A DNA stretch of 64,000 nucleotides from JAXMHQ01 sp046346665. Lineage in GTDB: Bacteria > Verrucomicrobiota > Verrucomicrobiia > Limisphaerales > JAXMHQ01. Positions 7,127 through 16,117 of the stretch are shown here, in pieces. The notes beneath the pieces were generated by a model that had not been told where the DNA came from, did not search any database, and saw only the letters and a list, made by a program, of their open reading frames with translations. Position 1 is the first letter of the stretch. Each line of letters opens with the position of its first letter. The translations under genes were made by a program, and so were the position numbers. The stretch covers positions 62,001 to 126,000 of the forward strand of contig JAXMHQ010000009.1 in NCBI GenBank assembly GCA_046346665.1, given 5' to 3'.

Positions 7127-9472
7127 ATGAAAAGCAAACTCTCTTGGACGCTGCTTGGTCTTGCCTTGGTGATTCACCAAACTCCCCTCTTTGCCGGAGG
7201 TGTTGTCCTGGGACCCGATGAAGGCAGCCTGCGGGTGGCGCTCAGGGGAGGCGGAATGGTGGCGCTCGCCTTCAACGGCACCATCGCGCTGAGCAACCCG
7301 CTGGTGATCACGAACGACACGGTGATCGACGGCACCGGTCATGCCGCGGTTCTCAGCGGCAACAATGCCGTTCGGGTTTTCACCGTGGCGAACCCGGCGA
7401 GGCTGACCTTATTGAATCTCTCCGTGGTCAACGGCCGGGTCGTGGGAGGCGACGGGTCTCCTGGATTGACGGGCGGCGATGGGTTCGGAGGAGCGGTCAG
7501 CCTGGCCGGCGGCGAACTCGACGCCACTGGCTGCCAGTTTATGGGCAGCGATGCCGAGGGCGGGCTTGGAGGCAGGGCGACGAATGGCTTTGGTCCGGGT
7601 GGCACCGGCGGCAACGGTTTGGGCGGCGCCATTCTGATTGAGAGCGGTCGGATGCGGGCGACGAATTGCATGTTCGGTTCCAACACCGCGGGCGGCGGCG
7701 CTGGCGGGCAGGGCGCAGGCTTCGGCGGCAACGCGGCAGGCGGGGCGGTCTATGGAACCAACAGTGATGTTCTCCTGGTGAACTGTACGTTCGTCACCAA
7801 CCAGGCGCGCGGCGGAGTTATAGGCAGCTATGGCAGCGGATTCACGTCCATCGCCGGCATGGCTTCGGGTGGCGCCGTGCATGTGCAGGGTGGGACCTTC
7901 ACCAATATCGGGTCCCAGTTCATTGGAAACTCGGCCTGGGCCACCAACGTTCCCTGGGGCGGCGGGACATTTCTTTCCGGAACCAACTGCAGTGGCGGGG
8001 CTCTGTTTTGCGCCTCGACGGGCCTGGTCTCGGGGTGCTCATTTGTCTCCAATACCGCCAGCGGCGGCAACGCCAGCTATAAGAACGCTTATCCCGGCCA
8101 CGGGCGGGGCGGCGCTGTGTTCAACAGCGGTTCGATCGTGGTGTCCGCCTGCGTGTTTCAGGCCAACCAGGCGGCTGGCGGAATCAACGGCAACCAGGGC
8201 GGCAACGGCGAAGGCGGCGCATTCTACAACGCCCAATCGGCCTCCGTGTTGGATTCTACATTCAACAACAACCTCGCCCAAGGCGCCTTTGCCATTCTTT
8301 CCAGCATCGCTTACCCAAGCGGCGTCGGCAAAGGCGGCGCCCTGCTCAATGTCGGTTCGCTGAAACTCAGCGGGTGCACCCTGGCGGATAACACCGCCCG
8401 CGGGCTCATCGCTCCGTCCAGCACCCTTTCTGGAAGCGCCGCCTCGTCGGCTTACGGCGGCGCACTCTGCAACGCAGGCGTCTGCGCGATCACCAACAGC
8501 ACCCTCGCCCGAAATGCCGGGATCGGCGGCGACGGGTTGCTGTCCGCCAACTTCAGTTCCGCGACGGTTGGCGCCGATGCATTCGGCGGAGCGATTTTCA
8601 ACGCGGGAGGCACGCTCGATTGTGTTAATTCAACCCTGGCGCTGAACAACGCGCAGGGCGGCGGGGGCGCAATCAATGGCACGGGGTATGGAGGGGCCGT
8701 CTGCGCCACCAACGGCACAGCGTCCTGCCTCAACTTAATCCTGCTCAAAGGCATTTCCGGCAACAACCTGTTCGGCGCGCTCATCGATCTGGGGCACAAC
8801 ATCTCGTCTGACGCGAGTTGCGCCTTCGCGGGCGCGGGCAGTCTCAACAATACGGACCCGCTCCTCGCCCCGCTGGACAACTACGGCGGACCCACAAAGA
8901 CCATGGCGCTGCTGTCGGGCAGCCCGGCGATCGACGCCGCCGATCCGGTTTCGTTCCCTGCAGTGGACCAACGTGGCCGAACCCGGCCATTCGGCACGGC
9001 CCCGGACATTGGCGCATTCGAGTCGTCACCGCCCTATACGATTCACGGCACGATCTCCGGCAGGAGTTTTTCCACATCGGTGCTGGTCACGGCGGGCGCA
9101 GCCCAGGTGGCTACCACCAACGGGATTTACGGTTTATCCGGCCTGGCCGGCGGCACGTGGACGGTGACGCCACAAGACACGGCCTTCTTGTTTGTGCCCG
9201 ACAACCAGGATGTGACTGTGGGTCCCGATCGCGTGGGCGTTAATTTTGCGGCGTACAAATGGAACGTGCTGAGCGTGGAAGATTACACCAATGGAGTCCT
9301 TCACACCGTTTTCGCCGCGCCGGAAGGCTCTTCCGTCAGGCTGCTGAGTTCCCCGGACCTGCGGGATTGGTCCCTCCAGGAAACGGTCCTGATCGGTCCG
9401 AACCGCTACTGGGAATGGTTTATTCCCGCGGGAATCGACCCCGCCCGGTTTTATCGGACAGCGAATCCTTAG
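7127..9472 (+). CDS. Secreted right-handed beta-helix protein with choice-of-anchor Q-type domain
   Basis: The start chosen is the ATG at 7127 (MKSKLSWTLLGLALVIHQ), which gives a classical signal peptide cleaved near PLFAGG; GGAGA lies just upstream. The body (about 60-560) consists of Gly-, Asn- and Ser-rich imperfect repeats of the type GGAVYN-(x)n-NSTLALN, as in parallel beta-helix polymorphic-repeat proteins. It ends in a choice-of-anchor Q-type segment (GSPAIDAADP, VDQRGRTRP, DIGAFE, about 600-650). A C-terminal beta domain (about 665-781) includes SSPDLRDWSLQE, a theme common in secreted Verrucomicrobial proteins. The role is probably adhesion or polysaccharide binding at the cell surface. 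No catalytic motif is visible. Confidence 0.82.
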   Translation: MKSKLSWTLLGLALVIHQTPLFAGGVVLGPDEGSLRVALRGGGMVALAFNGTIALSNPLVITNDTVIDGTGHAAVLSGNNAVRVFTVANPARLTLLNLSVVNGRVVGGDGSPGLTGGDGFGGAVSLAGGELDATGCQFMGSDAEGGLGGRATNGFGPGGTGGNGLGGAILIESGRMRATNCMFGSNTAGGGAGGQGAGFGGNAAGGAVYGTNSDVLLVNCTFVTNQARGGVIGSYGSGFTSIAGMASGGAVHVQGGTFTNIGSQFIGNSAWATNVPWGGGTFLSGTNCSGGALFCASTGLVSGCSFVSNTASGGNASYKNAYPGHGRGGAVFNSGSIVVSACVFQANQAAGGINGNQGGNGEGGAFYNAQSASVLDSTFNNNLAQGAFAILSSIAYPSGVGKGGALLNVGSLKLSGCTLADNTARGLIAPSSTLSGSAASSAYGGALCNAGVCAITNSTLARNAGIGGDGLLSANFSSATVGADAFGGAIFNAGGTLDCVNSTLALNNAQGGGGAINGTGYGGAVCATNGTASCLNLILLKGISGNNLFGALIDLGHNISSDASCAFAGAGSLNNTDPLLAPLDNYGGPTKTMALLSGSPAIDAADPVSFPAVDQRGRTRPFGTAPDIGAFESSPPYTIHGTISGRSFSTSVLVTAGAAQVATTNGIYGLSGLAGGTWTVTPQDTAFLFVPDNQDVTVGPDRVGVNFAAYKWNVLSVEDYTNGVLHTVFAAPEGSSVRLLSSPDLRDWSLQETVLIGPNRYWEWFIPAGIDPARFYRTANP

Positions 9473-9625
9473 CGGCCGGTCGCGGGAAGATGCAGGGTCG
9501 AGCCGAGCCAGGGATTCCTCCGGAAACCAGGCTGCGAGTTGATGGCGTCCTTATCCGCGCATCAATCGTCCATCCCCGATTTCTTCCAGCTGGTTCCCGG
9601 GTTGGAGGGGAGTTAAACTTGGGCG

Positions 9626-9928
9626 ATGCTCAAACCGCTCGGGAATCCAGAAATTCGGCGGCTCAAGGCGCTCGCACAGCGACTGGAGCCGATGTTCAAA
9701 GTCGGCAAGGCCGGGTTGTCCGACGGCTTTGTAAAATCGATCGACGTCGCGCTCGCGGAGCACGAGTTGGTGAAGGTCAAGTTTGCGGAGTTCAAGGAGC
9801 AGAAGAAGGAGCTGGCGCCGAAGCTGGCGGAGCTGACTTCAAGCCACCTGGTGATGCGCGTTGGGAACGTGATGGTGCTGCACCGGCCGAAGCCGCCCCT
9901 GGAATCTGAACCGCAGACGAGCCGGTGA
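9626..9928 (+). CDS. yhbY: YhbY/CRS1-type RNA-binding protein
   Basis: One-domain KH-like protein of 100 residues. Family signatures are LKALAQRLEPMFKVGKAGL (about 12-32), the VGK turn, and EHELVKVKF, which precedes the last strands. The family binds RNA and is associated with pre-50S ribosome assembly. A -10-like hexamer TAAACT (9614-9619) lies exactly 6 nt before the ATG, suggesting a leaderless or nearly leaderless transcript. The 153-bp gap upstream contains nothing else I can name. Confidence 0.92.
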   Translation: MLKPLGNPEIRRLKALAQRLEPMFKVGKAGLSDGFVKSIDVALAEHELVKVKFAEFKEQKKELAPKLAELTSSHLVMRVGNVMVLHRPKPPLESEPQTSR

Positions 9929-9935
9929 GTGGAGA

Positions 9936-10015
9936 TGCCCGCAGATCACCCAGATCACGCGGAACACAAAACGGCATTCAGAATTTTCTGTGCGATTCTG
10001 AGTGATCTGCGGGCA
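9936..10015. terminator. Long inverted repeat between convergent genes
   Basis: The arms TGCCCGCAGATCACCCAGA (9936-9954) and TCTGAGTGATCTGCGGGCA (9997-10015) pair with a single mismatch around a 42-bp loop. It lies between the ends of yhbY and the convergent methyltransferase, a position suited to a bidirectional terminator. No clear T-run follows, so it may equally be a dispersed palindrome. Confidence 0.5.
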
Positions 10016-10048
10016 ATCTGAACCTCGGATTCCGGGGTGTCCTGGAAC

Positions 10049-10723
10049 TTACGGGAGGCGCAGTTCGATCATCTGCTGGTTGCGCGGGTGGTTCCAGTCG
10101 CCGATGTAGGTTATTTTCAGGCCGGCGGTGCGGGCGAAGAACTCCATGTGTTCGCGGGTGTAGTGGAAGGAGTCCTGGAGGAAATGGGTGACGGTGCCGC
10201 CGCGGGGCTGGCTGAAGGCGTCTTCGGTGTTGAGGGCGGGGGTTTCGAAGAACGTGAAATAAAACGCGCTGCCGGGATGCATCACGCGCTTCATCTGGAA
10301 GAAGCAGAAAATGATGTGATTGGCGAACAGGTGGGTGATGAGCGACACCGACACGGCGAAGTCGAACTTCGCGCCGAAGCTGGAGGCGTCGAAGGTGTCG
10401 GTGCGGTGCAGGTGGACGGTTTTGGAACCGAGCCCGGCTTCGTTCAGTTCGACGCGCCCGGCCTGGAGGAGGCTTTGGTTGATGTCGATGCCGTGGTAGT
10501 TGCCGGGGTTGAGGTAGCGGACGAAGTGGATGCCGCCGCGGAGGGAGCCGCAGCCGACGTCGAGTAGTTTGGACTCCGGTTTCAGTCCGCGGGACACGAG
10601 GAAATCGAACTGGAGTTTGCCGATTTCATCCCACATGCCGCCGACGAGGGTGCGGTGTTCCTTCTGGCGGATGTCGTCCGGCGTGAGTTCCTTCCAGTAA
10701 TTATTGATATTTCTCAGGTCCAT
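10049..10723 (-). CDS. Class I SAM-dependent methyltransferase
   Basis: This 224-residue cytoplasmic protein has the glycine-rich SAM motif I LLDVGCGSLRGGIHF (about 53-67), followed by the acidic post-I loop GIDINQSLLQAG. Residues near 110-130 (FDFAVSVSLITHL) fit motif IV. It is the last gene of a minus-strand operon: only 42 bp separate it from the kinase-membrane fusion upstream, which in turn overlaps another methyltransferase. The substrate is unknown; small-molecule or lipid/sugar methylation is plausible from the context. Confidence 0.85.
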   Translation of the reverse strand: MDLRNINNYWKELTPDDIRQKEHRTLVGGMWDEIGKLQFDFLVSRGLKPESKLLDVGCGSLRGGIHFVRYLNPGNYHGIDINQSLLQAGRVELNEAGLGSKTVHLHRTDTFDASSFGAKFDFAVSVSLITHLFANHIIFCFFQMKRVMHPGSAFYFTFFETPALNTEDAFSQPRGGTVTHFLQDSFHYTREHMEFFARTAGLKITYIGDWNHPRNQQMIELRLP

Positions 10724-10765
10724 AGGCTCTGTCCCGTTGCTGCCGCTGCCCCGCGCCGACCCTGC

Positions 10766-12517
10766 TCAGATCCGTCCGGTCCTGGCGTGGTTATGCTGGA
10801 TTTCAATGCGAATCCGGTCCAGGAGGATCACCACGGTTTCGAAGATGATGAAACGCATCAGGGTGTTCCAGAGCAGGATGGCATCGCTGTTGAAATCGGA
10901 ATCCGCCTGTTTGAGGAACCAGGGGCCCATGAAGGACGAGGCGAGGGCGCAGGCGGTGCCCCAGCGGCGATTGACCATGAGTGTCAGGATTGTGCAAGGG
11001 ATGAGGTAGAGGGGCAGAAAGCTCATGCGCGCATTGCCGAACCGGTGGAGGGATCCGATTGCCAGCATGAGGACGGCGCTCAGGCCGATGGAGAACCATT
11101 GCTGGAGATACCATTTGCGGCCGGCCGGGCGCAGGGCGACGCCGTCGTTTCGATGGGTCAAAATCCAGCTGATGATCGACCAGACCCCGGCGAACCAGGC
11201 GTCTCCCTCGGGCCGTTCCGGCGCGGCGGTCCTGGCGGCGGCGGGAGCGGTGGCGGTGGCGGCGGCGCCGGGCATGGGGACGATGCGGGCGGTTTCTCCC
11301 CGGACCGGGATGCGGGATTCGGCGGGGCCCGGCGTGAACGCGGCCTGGCCCCAGCGATCCACGAGGGCTTCGTAGAGTTCGTTGGCGGACAGGTGGCCTT
11401 CGTCGGGTTTGACGACCAGGTTTTGATAGGCGAGGTAGGCGAGAGCGAGCGGCCGGGTGATGGGCTGGATGCCCGCCGCGGCGGCGTAATCGCAGAATCG
11501 TTCCGAACCCAGGAGATTTTCGAGGGCGCAAATGGTCTGGGTCGAGGTCTCGCGCCGGACGAGGATAGAGCGCTGGGTGACGAAGTGGAACCAGTCCCAG
11601 CCGGGGACGCCGCGGAGGTGGCCGCGTTCCCAATCGAAAATTTTCCAGCTTCCGGAGCGGTCGACGCGGATGTTCCACGGGGTGAAATCGCCGTGTTGAA
11701 CGACGGTGTGGACGCGTTCGGCGGCGAGGCATTGTTTCAGGGCCTCGAAGTGCCGCACGCCGGAGCAGTGCGTGGTGAATTCCTGCCAGACATCCAGGGT
11801 GCCGATGGGTTCGGGTGGACCGGGATTGATCCAGGAGCGGAGAATGACGCCGATCAATTCGTCGGTGGCGGGGTTTTCGCCCTGGCAATAGGCCATGGAG
11901 AAGGCCTTGATGCGGGGTGTGGAAAGGCGGTCGACGGGTTTGGAGGCGCCGACCACGTGCAGGGGCAGCAGGGTAAGCAGGTCGGCTTCGCGATCGATGA
12001 GCGCCTGCGCCTCGGGTTTGACGCCGGCCTTGATGACGCTGACCGGCCGGAAATCCTGGTCGAGCACGAGCATCACGAATCGCTGTTTGCGGAGCGACAG
12101 GTTGCCCATGATGATGGCGGGCGGGATGGAGGGATCGGCGCCGGGCTGGTCGGCGATGAACCGCAGCAGGTCCGAATCCGCGTCGGCGCGCATGCTGGCC
12201 GGGGGCAGGAGCGAGGAGGCCGGGGTGCTGAGAATGAGGCGCAGCAGGGCGCTTTCCATTTTGGCAACCCGTCGCTGGGGGGAATAAATGGACAACCCGG
12301 CGCGCCCGGCTGCGGCGGGTCGGGGCAGCAGGAGGAAGGGGGCGCCTTTGCGTTGAATGAGCCACCACTGAAGGGGAACGGTGCGCCCGGAGGCGGCGTC
12401 TCCTGAAAACAACTCGGCAACAAATGATGGCAAATGCGGCATGAACGGCCCGCGCCCTCCGGCCGGCTCAGCCGGCGCGGTGGCCAATTGCGGCGCTTCA
12501 TTCATAGCGTTTTTCAT
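10766..12517 (-). CDS. APH/choline-kinase-like phosphotransferase fused to a four-helix membrane domain
   Basis: This 583-residue protein has an N-terminal region with a possible kinase lysine (SVIKAG, Lys163), a catalytic loop VVQHGDFTPWNIRVD (273-286; Asp277, Asn282) and a metal-binding IFDWERG (Asp295). This is the layout of aminoglycoside-phosphotransferase/ChoK folds. An Ala/Pro-rich linker (about 413-440) follows. The last 120 residues hold four hydrophobic segments (about 474-491, 498-514, 519-535 and 546-567), with the PLYLIP and WNTLMRF spacing seen in N-terminal sensor regions of diguanylate cyclases and histidine kinases. Its start overlaps the upstream methyltransferase stop (ATGA). 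I know of no described protein with this order; the phosphate acceptor is unknown. Confidence 0.7.
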   Translation of the reverse strand: MKNAMNEAPQLATAPAEPAGGRGPFMPHLPSFVAELFSGDAASGRTVPLQWWLIQRKGAPFLLLPRPAAAGRAGLSIYSPQRRVAKMESALLRLILSTPASSLLPPASMRADADSDLLRFIADQPGADPSIPPAIIMGNLSLRKQRFVMLVLDQDFRPVSVIKAGVKPEAQALIDREADLLTLLPLHVVGASKPVDRLSTPRIKAFSMAYCQGENPATDELIGVILRSWINPGPPEPIGTLDVWQEFTTHCSGVRHFEALKQCLAAERVHTVVQHGDFTPWNIRVDRSGSWKIFDWERGHLRGVPGWDWFHFVTQRSILVRRETSTQTICALENLLGSERFCDYAAAAGIQPITRPLALAYLAYQNLVVKPDEGHLSANELYEALVDRWGQAAFTPGPAESRIPVRGETARIVPMPGAAATATAPAAARTAAPERPEGDAWFAGVWSIISWILTHRNDGVALRPAGRKWYLQQWFSIGLSAVLMLAIGSLHRFGNARMSFLPLYLIPCTILTLMVNRRWGTACALASSFMGPWFLKQADSDFNSDAILLWNTLMRFIIFETVVILLDRIRIEIQHNHARTGRI

Positions 12518-13311
12518 GGCTCAGGGCAAGGCCGGCAGACGAACAGGAGATCGGTCGACCACGCGTTGAAACCCGCCCGCCCCGCCAGCGCCTTGTCCAC
12601 GGCATGCGCCAGCCCGCGCAGCGGGGTCCGGTAGAGCGTTCGCGGCAGGATTCCAAAACCGATTTGCCGCTCCACTTCCCACCCGCACTCGCGCAACAGG
12701 CGCCGGGTTTCCGGGCCCGACATTTCATTCAGCATCAGCTCGGATTGTTTTTCTGGCGGCAGGCTGCGGGACCGCCAGCGCTTCCACACGACCGCCGGGT
12801 GCCGGAGGGATTGGGAATTGCCGTGAACATTGACCAGCAGGATGCCGCCGGGATCGCGGACCAGCGATCTTAACCGCCGCAGGGCCGCGGCACGCAGCGC
12901 CGGCTCGACGTTCAGCAGGAATCGAAAGCAGGTGACCACGTCGAACACCGATCCCCCGGGCAGGAGCGAGGGGTTGGACAGCAGGTTCCCGGCGATGAGC
13001 CGCGCCTTGCGGCATTTCTGCCGGGCCACACCGATCATTTGCTCCGACAGGTCGACCCCGACCGCTTCGTCGGCCAGGGGTTCGACAAAAGAAAGAATGC
13101 GGCCGGTGCCGCAGGCGAAATCCAGAAGTTTCAGCGGACGGGATGGGCTCCGGCTGCTCGAGATGATGCGTTCAAGCCAGGGCTGCTGGAGAGCCCATAT
13201 AAGGCTGGGATAACTGCCGGGGCTGTATTCTCCGCGCTCGTAGCTGTCGACGGACGCCGGCTGCTCAAAGCGGCTGGCGTAGCTCACGGCCCCGGGAGAA
13301 ACTGTTTTCAT
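12514..13311 (-). CDS. SAM-dependent methyltransferase (methyltransf_11/25-like)
   Basis: The ATG at 13311 (MKTVSPGAVSYASRFE) is preferred over the in-frame start at 13329, giving 265 residues. Motif I LLDFACGTGRILSF (about 61-74) is followed by the acidic GVDLSEQMI, and the motif IV region reads FDVVTCFRFLLNVEP. The C-terminal part contains GWEVERQIGFGILPRTLYR. Its stop overlaps the start of the kinase-membrane fusion as ATGA, so the two are translationally coupled and head a three-gene operon. The gap upstream (13312-13632) holds an array at 13543-13570 and no other gene I can see. Confidence 0.85.
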   Translation of the reverse strand: MKTVSPGAVSYASRFEQPASVDSYERGEYSPGSYPSLIWALQQPWLERIISSSRSPSRPLKLLDFACGTGRILSFVEPLADEAVGVDLSEQMIGVARQKCRKARLIAGNLLSNPSLLPGGSVFDVVTCFRFLLNVEPALRAAALRRLRSLVRDPGGILLVNVHGNSQSLRHPAVVWKRWRSRSLPPEKQSELMLNEMSGPETRRLLRECGWEVERQIGFGILPRTLYRTPLRGLAHAVDKALAGRAGFNAWSTDLLFVCRPCPEP

Positions 13312-13542
13312 CGTCAACGTCGCACGCAAGAAAACCGAACATCAGCATTGCCCCGGTCCAACCCGGCCGACGGCTACGCGGCCCGGATCGAATCAAGTCC
13401 TGTGAAGTTCTGCCCTGTCCTCACGAGGCATTGGAGATCCTGCGCAGAATCTGTGCGGTATGCAATTCTATAAATTACGGAACCCGGCGAAGGATTCGAC
13501 CGAAACATACAGAACCGGACCTTAATAGCGGATGAAGGCCTC

Positions 13543-13570
13543 GAGATTTGAGATTTGAGATTTGAGATTT
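13543..13570. repeat. Heptad array (GAGATTT)x4
   Basis: Four perfect copies of the 7-bp unit GAGATTT lie 63 bp before the recF start chosen here. The unit is the complement-like partner of the ATTTCAA/ATCTCAA units at 1485-1517. Confidence 0.85.
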
Positions 13571-13632
13571 AAGGGCGCCGGGGGCCATTGAAAACGCTGG
13601 CCGGGTTTTGCCGCCCGGGCCATGCTGGGCGG

Positions 13633-14712
13633 GTGCACCTGGCGCATTTGAGGCTCCGTGATTTCCGGAACTATCCGCGGCTCGACGCGGATTTCGGATC
13701 CGGGTTCCACCTGTTGCTCGGGGACAATGCGCAGGGGAAGACCAACATTCTCGAGGCGGTTTACCTGCTGGCCACGCTGAGGTCCTTCCGCGGCGTCGGC
13801 GGCGCGCAGATGGTCCGGCACGGGCAGAAGGGTTATTTCGTCGGCGGCACCGTCGTCGGACAGGGCGAACGCGACATCCGGATGTATTGGTCCGCCCGCG
13901 AGCGCAGCCTGAACCTGGACGGCCGGCCGGTGAAGCGGCTGATGGATTACCTGGGTGTCTTGCGCGCGGTGGTGTTTTGCACGGAGGATCTGCAGCTTGT
14001 GAAAGGCACGGGCCGGGCGCGGCGCCGGTTCATGGACCTGCTGCTGTCGCAGACGCATCCCGGCTACCTTCCGCACTTGCAACGGTACGCCCGCGCGTTG
14101 CGGTCGAGGAACGCCCTGTTGAAACGGCCGGGACTGGATCCGGCCGCCCTGGATGGATTCTCGCGGGAACTGGTCATCGCGGGCGAGGAACTCGTCCGGC
14201 TGCGGCGGGCGCTGGTTCCCCGCATCTCCCCGCTGGCCCGGCTGGCTTACCGGAGGATTTCCAATGACGCGGAGGAGTTCCGGATGGAGTACCTGCCGAG
14301 TGTGAAGGAGGATTTCACGGTGGAACTGGCGCAATCGCGGGCGCGGGAACGGAGTTACCGGGCGACGCTGGTGGGGCCGCACCGGGACGACCTGGAGCTG
14401 CTGCTGAACGGGCAGCCGGCGTCGCAGTTCGGCAGCGAAGGGCAGAAGCGCAGCCTGGTGATCGCCTTGAAAATGGCCCAGGCGGAATACCTGACGGGGG
14501 TTCACGGATCTGCGCCTGTGTTGCTGATCGACGATGTGATGGGCGAGCTGGATGTGAAGCGGCGCAGCGGCCTGTTGCCGCTCCTGAACCGGGTCCGGCA
14601 ATCGAGCGGCCAGGTGTTCATGACGGCGACGGATGAGAACTGGCCGGAGGAACTCGGTCGCGACCTGAGCCGCTGGCGGGTGGATGCCGGGAGACTGAAC
14701 CGGGTGCCTTGA
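13633..14712 (+). CDS. recF: DNA replication and repair protein RecF
   Basis: SMC-like ATPase that acts with RecO/RecR to load RecA at gaps. Starting from the GTG at 13633 the protein is VHLAHLRLRDFRNY..., 359 residues, close to the family's 357-370. The frame also allows a TTG at 13588, but those 15 residues lack family character. Walker A is GDNAQGKT (30-37), the signature region is QFGSEGQKRSLVIALKMAQ, and the Walker B-type segment reads VLLIDDVMGELD. Unlike in many bacteria, dnaA, dnaN and gyrB are not adjacent. Confidence 0.93.
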   Translation: MHLAHLRLRDFRNYPRLDADFGSGFHLLLGDNAQGKTNILEAVYLLATLRSFRGVGGAQMVRHGQKGYFVGGTVVGQGERDIRMYWSARERSLNLDGRPVKRLMDYLGVLRAVVFCTEDLQLVKGTGRARRRFMDLLLSQTHPGYLPHLQRYARALRSRNALLKRPGLDPAALDGFSRELVIAGEELVRLRRALVPRISPLARLAYRRISNDAEEFRMEYLPSVKEDFTVELAQSRARERSYRATLVGPHRDDLELLLNGQPASQFGSEGQKRSLVIALKMAQAEYLTGVHGSAPVLLIDDVMGELDVKRRSGLLPLLNRVRQSSGQVFMTATDENWPEELGRDLSRWRVDAGRLNRVP

Positions 14713-14770
14713 ACGGGGGCGACTCAAACGGTTTGACGCGAATTAACGCGAAATAGCGAGAATCTCAGCC

Positions 14771-14975
14771 GGTGGGGCGAGACTCCGTCGAGCCCTGACC
14801 GCCAGCGGAGTGCTGGAGTCATGGAGTGGTGGAGTGCTGAAGGGACGCGCGAGCTCATTTCCATTACTCCAGAACTCCAACACTCCATCACTCCAGTCCT
14901 TTCGACGGATGAAACACGGATCGGGGAAGGATTCTGACCGGAATCCGTGTTTCATCCGTGTTCAATCCGTGGCCA
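14771..14975. repeat. Repeat-filled gap before trpS
   Basis: Three repeat types stand in series. A 26-bp copy of the 1522-1547 sequence is inverted at 14771-14796. Two 8-bp tandem arrays follow in inverse orientation: GGAGTGCT-type units at 14807-14838 and ACTCCAAC-type units at 14866-14897. A CACGGAT-type inverted pair lies at about 14905-14975. A GACGCGAATTAACGCGAA motif lies just before (about 14736-14753). No coding sequence is visible in 14713-15029. Confidence 0.75.
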
Positions 14976-15029
14976 GTCGGCATCACTTTCCACTTTCAAC
15001 CCGATTCGATCTGTCGCTAAGGTGTCGGC

Positions 15030-15995
15030 ATGAGAATTCTGTCAGGCATCCAGCCGTCCGGGACCCTGCACCTGGGGAATTACTTTGGCATGATGAAGCC
15101 TGCCATCGAGCTCCAGAACAAGGGCGACGCATACTATTTCATCGCGGATTATCATTCCATGACGTCGCTGTTCGACCCGGCGGAGCGGCGGAAGAACACG
15201 CTGGATGTGGCGCTGGATTTTTTGGCGTGCGGGCTGGACCCGAAGCGGTGCGTGTTTTTCAGGCAATCCGACGTGCCCGAAGTGACGGAGCTGACGTGGA
15301 TCATCGGGACCGTGACGCCGATGGGATTGCTGGAGCGCTGCCACAGTTACAAGGACAAGGTGGCGAAGGGGATTTCATTCAATTACGGCCTGTTCGCCTA
15401 CCCGGTGCTGATGGCGGCGGACATCCTGATCTACGATTCCAACGTGGTGCCGGTGGGGCAGGATCAGAAGCAACACGTGGAAGTGACGCGGGACATCGCG
15501 ATCAAGTTCAACGAGCAGTATGGGCAGACGTTTGTGGTGCCGGAGCCGCAGATCCGGGAGGCGACGGCGAAGGTGCCGGGGACGGACGGCGAGAAGATGA
15601 GCAAGAGTTACGGCAACACGATTGATATTTTCGGGGATGAAAAGGCGCTGCGGAAAAAGGTGATGGGAATCCTGATGGACAGCCGGTCGCCGTGGGAGCC
15701 GAAGCCGGATGCGGACAAGAATCTGGCGGTGCAGCTGCTGCAGCTCGTGGCGGAGCCGGACGTGGCGAAGGATTTCGAAGAGCGCCTGCGCAAGGGCGGG
15801 CTGGGGTATGGCGATTTGAAGAAGGGGTTGTTCGAGCATTACTGGAATTATTTCGCCGGCGCGCGCAAGAAGCGGGCGGAGCTCGCCGCGAACATGGATT
15901 TTGTGAACCAGGTGCTCAGGGAAGGCGCCGCGAAAGCGCGAACGAAGGCGCAGGAAGTGCTCGGGCGCGCCCGCAAGGCGAGCGGGCTGGAATAG
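15030..15995 (+). CDS. trpS: Tryptophanyl-tRNA synthetase
   Basis: Class I aminoacyl-tRNA synthetase charging tRNA-Trp. The start ATG gives MRILSGIQPSGTLHLGNYFG, with the HIGH-type signature HLGN at 14-17. The Trp-binding region MAADILIYDSNVVPVGQDQKQH is intact, and the KMSKS loop reads GEKMSKSYGN. Its 321 residues match the short bacterial family (about 330). A -10-like TAAGGT (15018-15023) ends 6 nt before the ATG, consistent with a leaderless start. Confidence 0.96.
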   Translation: MRILSGIQPSGTLHLGNYFGMMKPAIELQNKGDAYYFIADYHSMTSLFDPAERRKNTLDVALDFLACGLDPKRCVFFRQSDVPEVTELTWIIGTVTPMGLLERCHSYKDKVAKGISFNYGLFAYPVLMAADILIYDSNVVPVGQDQKQHVEVTRDIAIKFNEQYGQTFVVPEPQIREATAKVPGTDGEKMSKSYGNTIDIFGDEKALRKKVMGILMDSRSPWEPKPDADKNLAVQLLQLVAEPDVAKDFEERLRKGGLGYGDLKKGLFEHYWNYFAGARKKRAELAANMDFVNQVLREGAAKARTKAQEVLGRARKASGLE

Positions 15996-15997
15996 GG

Positions 15998-16115
15998 TTG
16001 CAGGTTACTGGTTTCAAGTTGCGGGTTCTGCGCCTCCGAGATGATTGGATGCGCCAATACTGTTAGCGCTGCCCGCCAGGAACCTGCAACGCGCAACCTG
16101 CAACCTGCAACTCCA
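15998..16115. repeat. Converging heptad arrays (GGTTGCA / AACCTGC)
   Basis: Degenerate 7-bp units of GGTTGCA type (about 15998-16030) face five units of AACCTGC type (16081-16115) in inverse orientation, around a 50-bp centre, so they can form a long imperfect stem. They sit between the stops of trpS and the LTD/CotH gene and may terminate both. Confidence 0.7.
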
Positions 16116-16117
16116 GC

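Noticed and set aside
13543..13570. Possible CRISPR array (short regular repeats, here and in other gaps)
   Set aside because: Units of 7-10 bp repeat directly without spacers, and no cas gene is present anywhere in the window.
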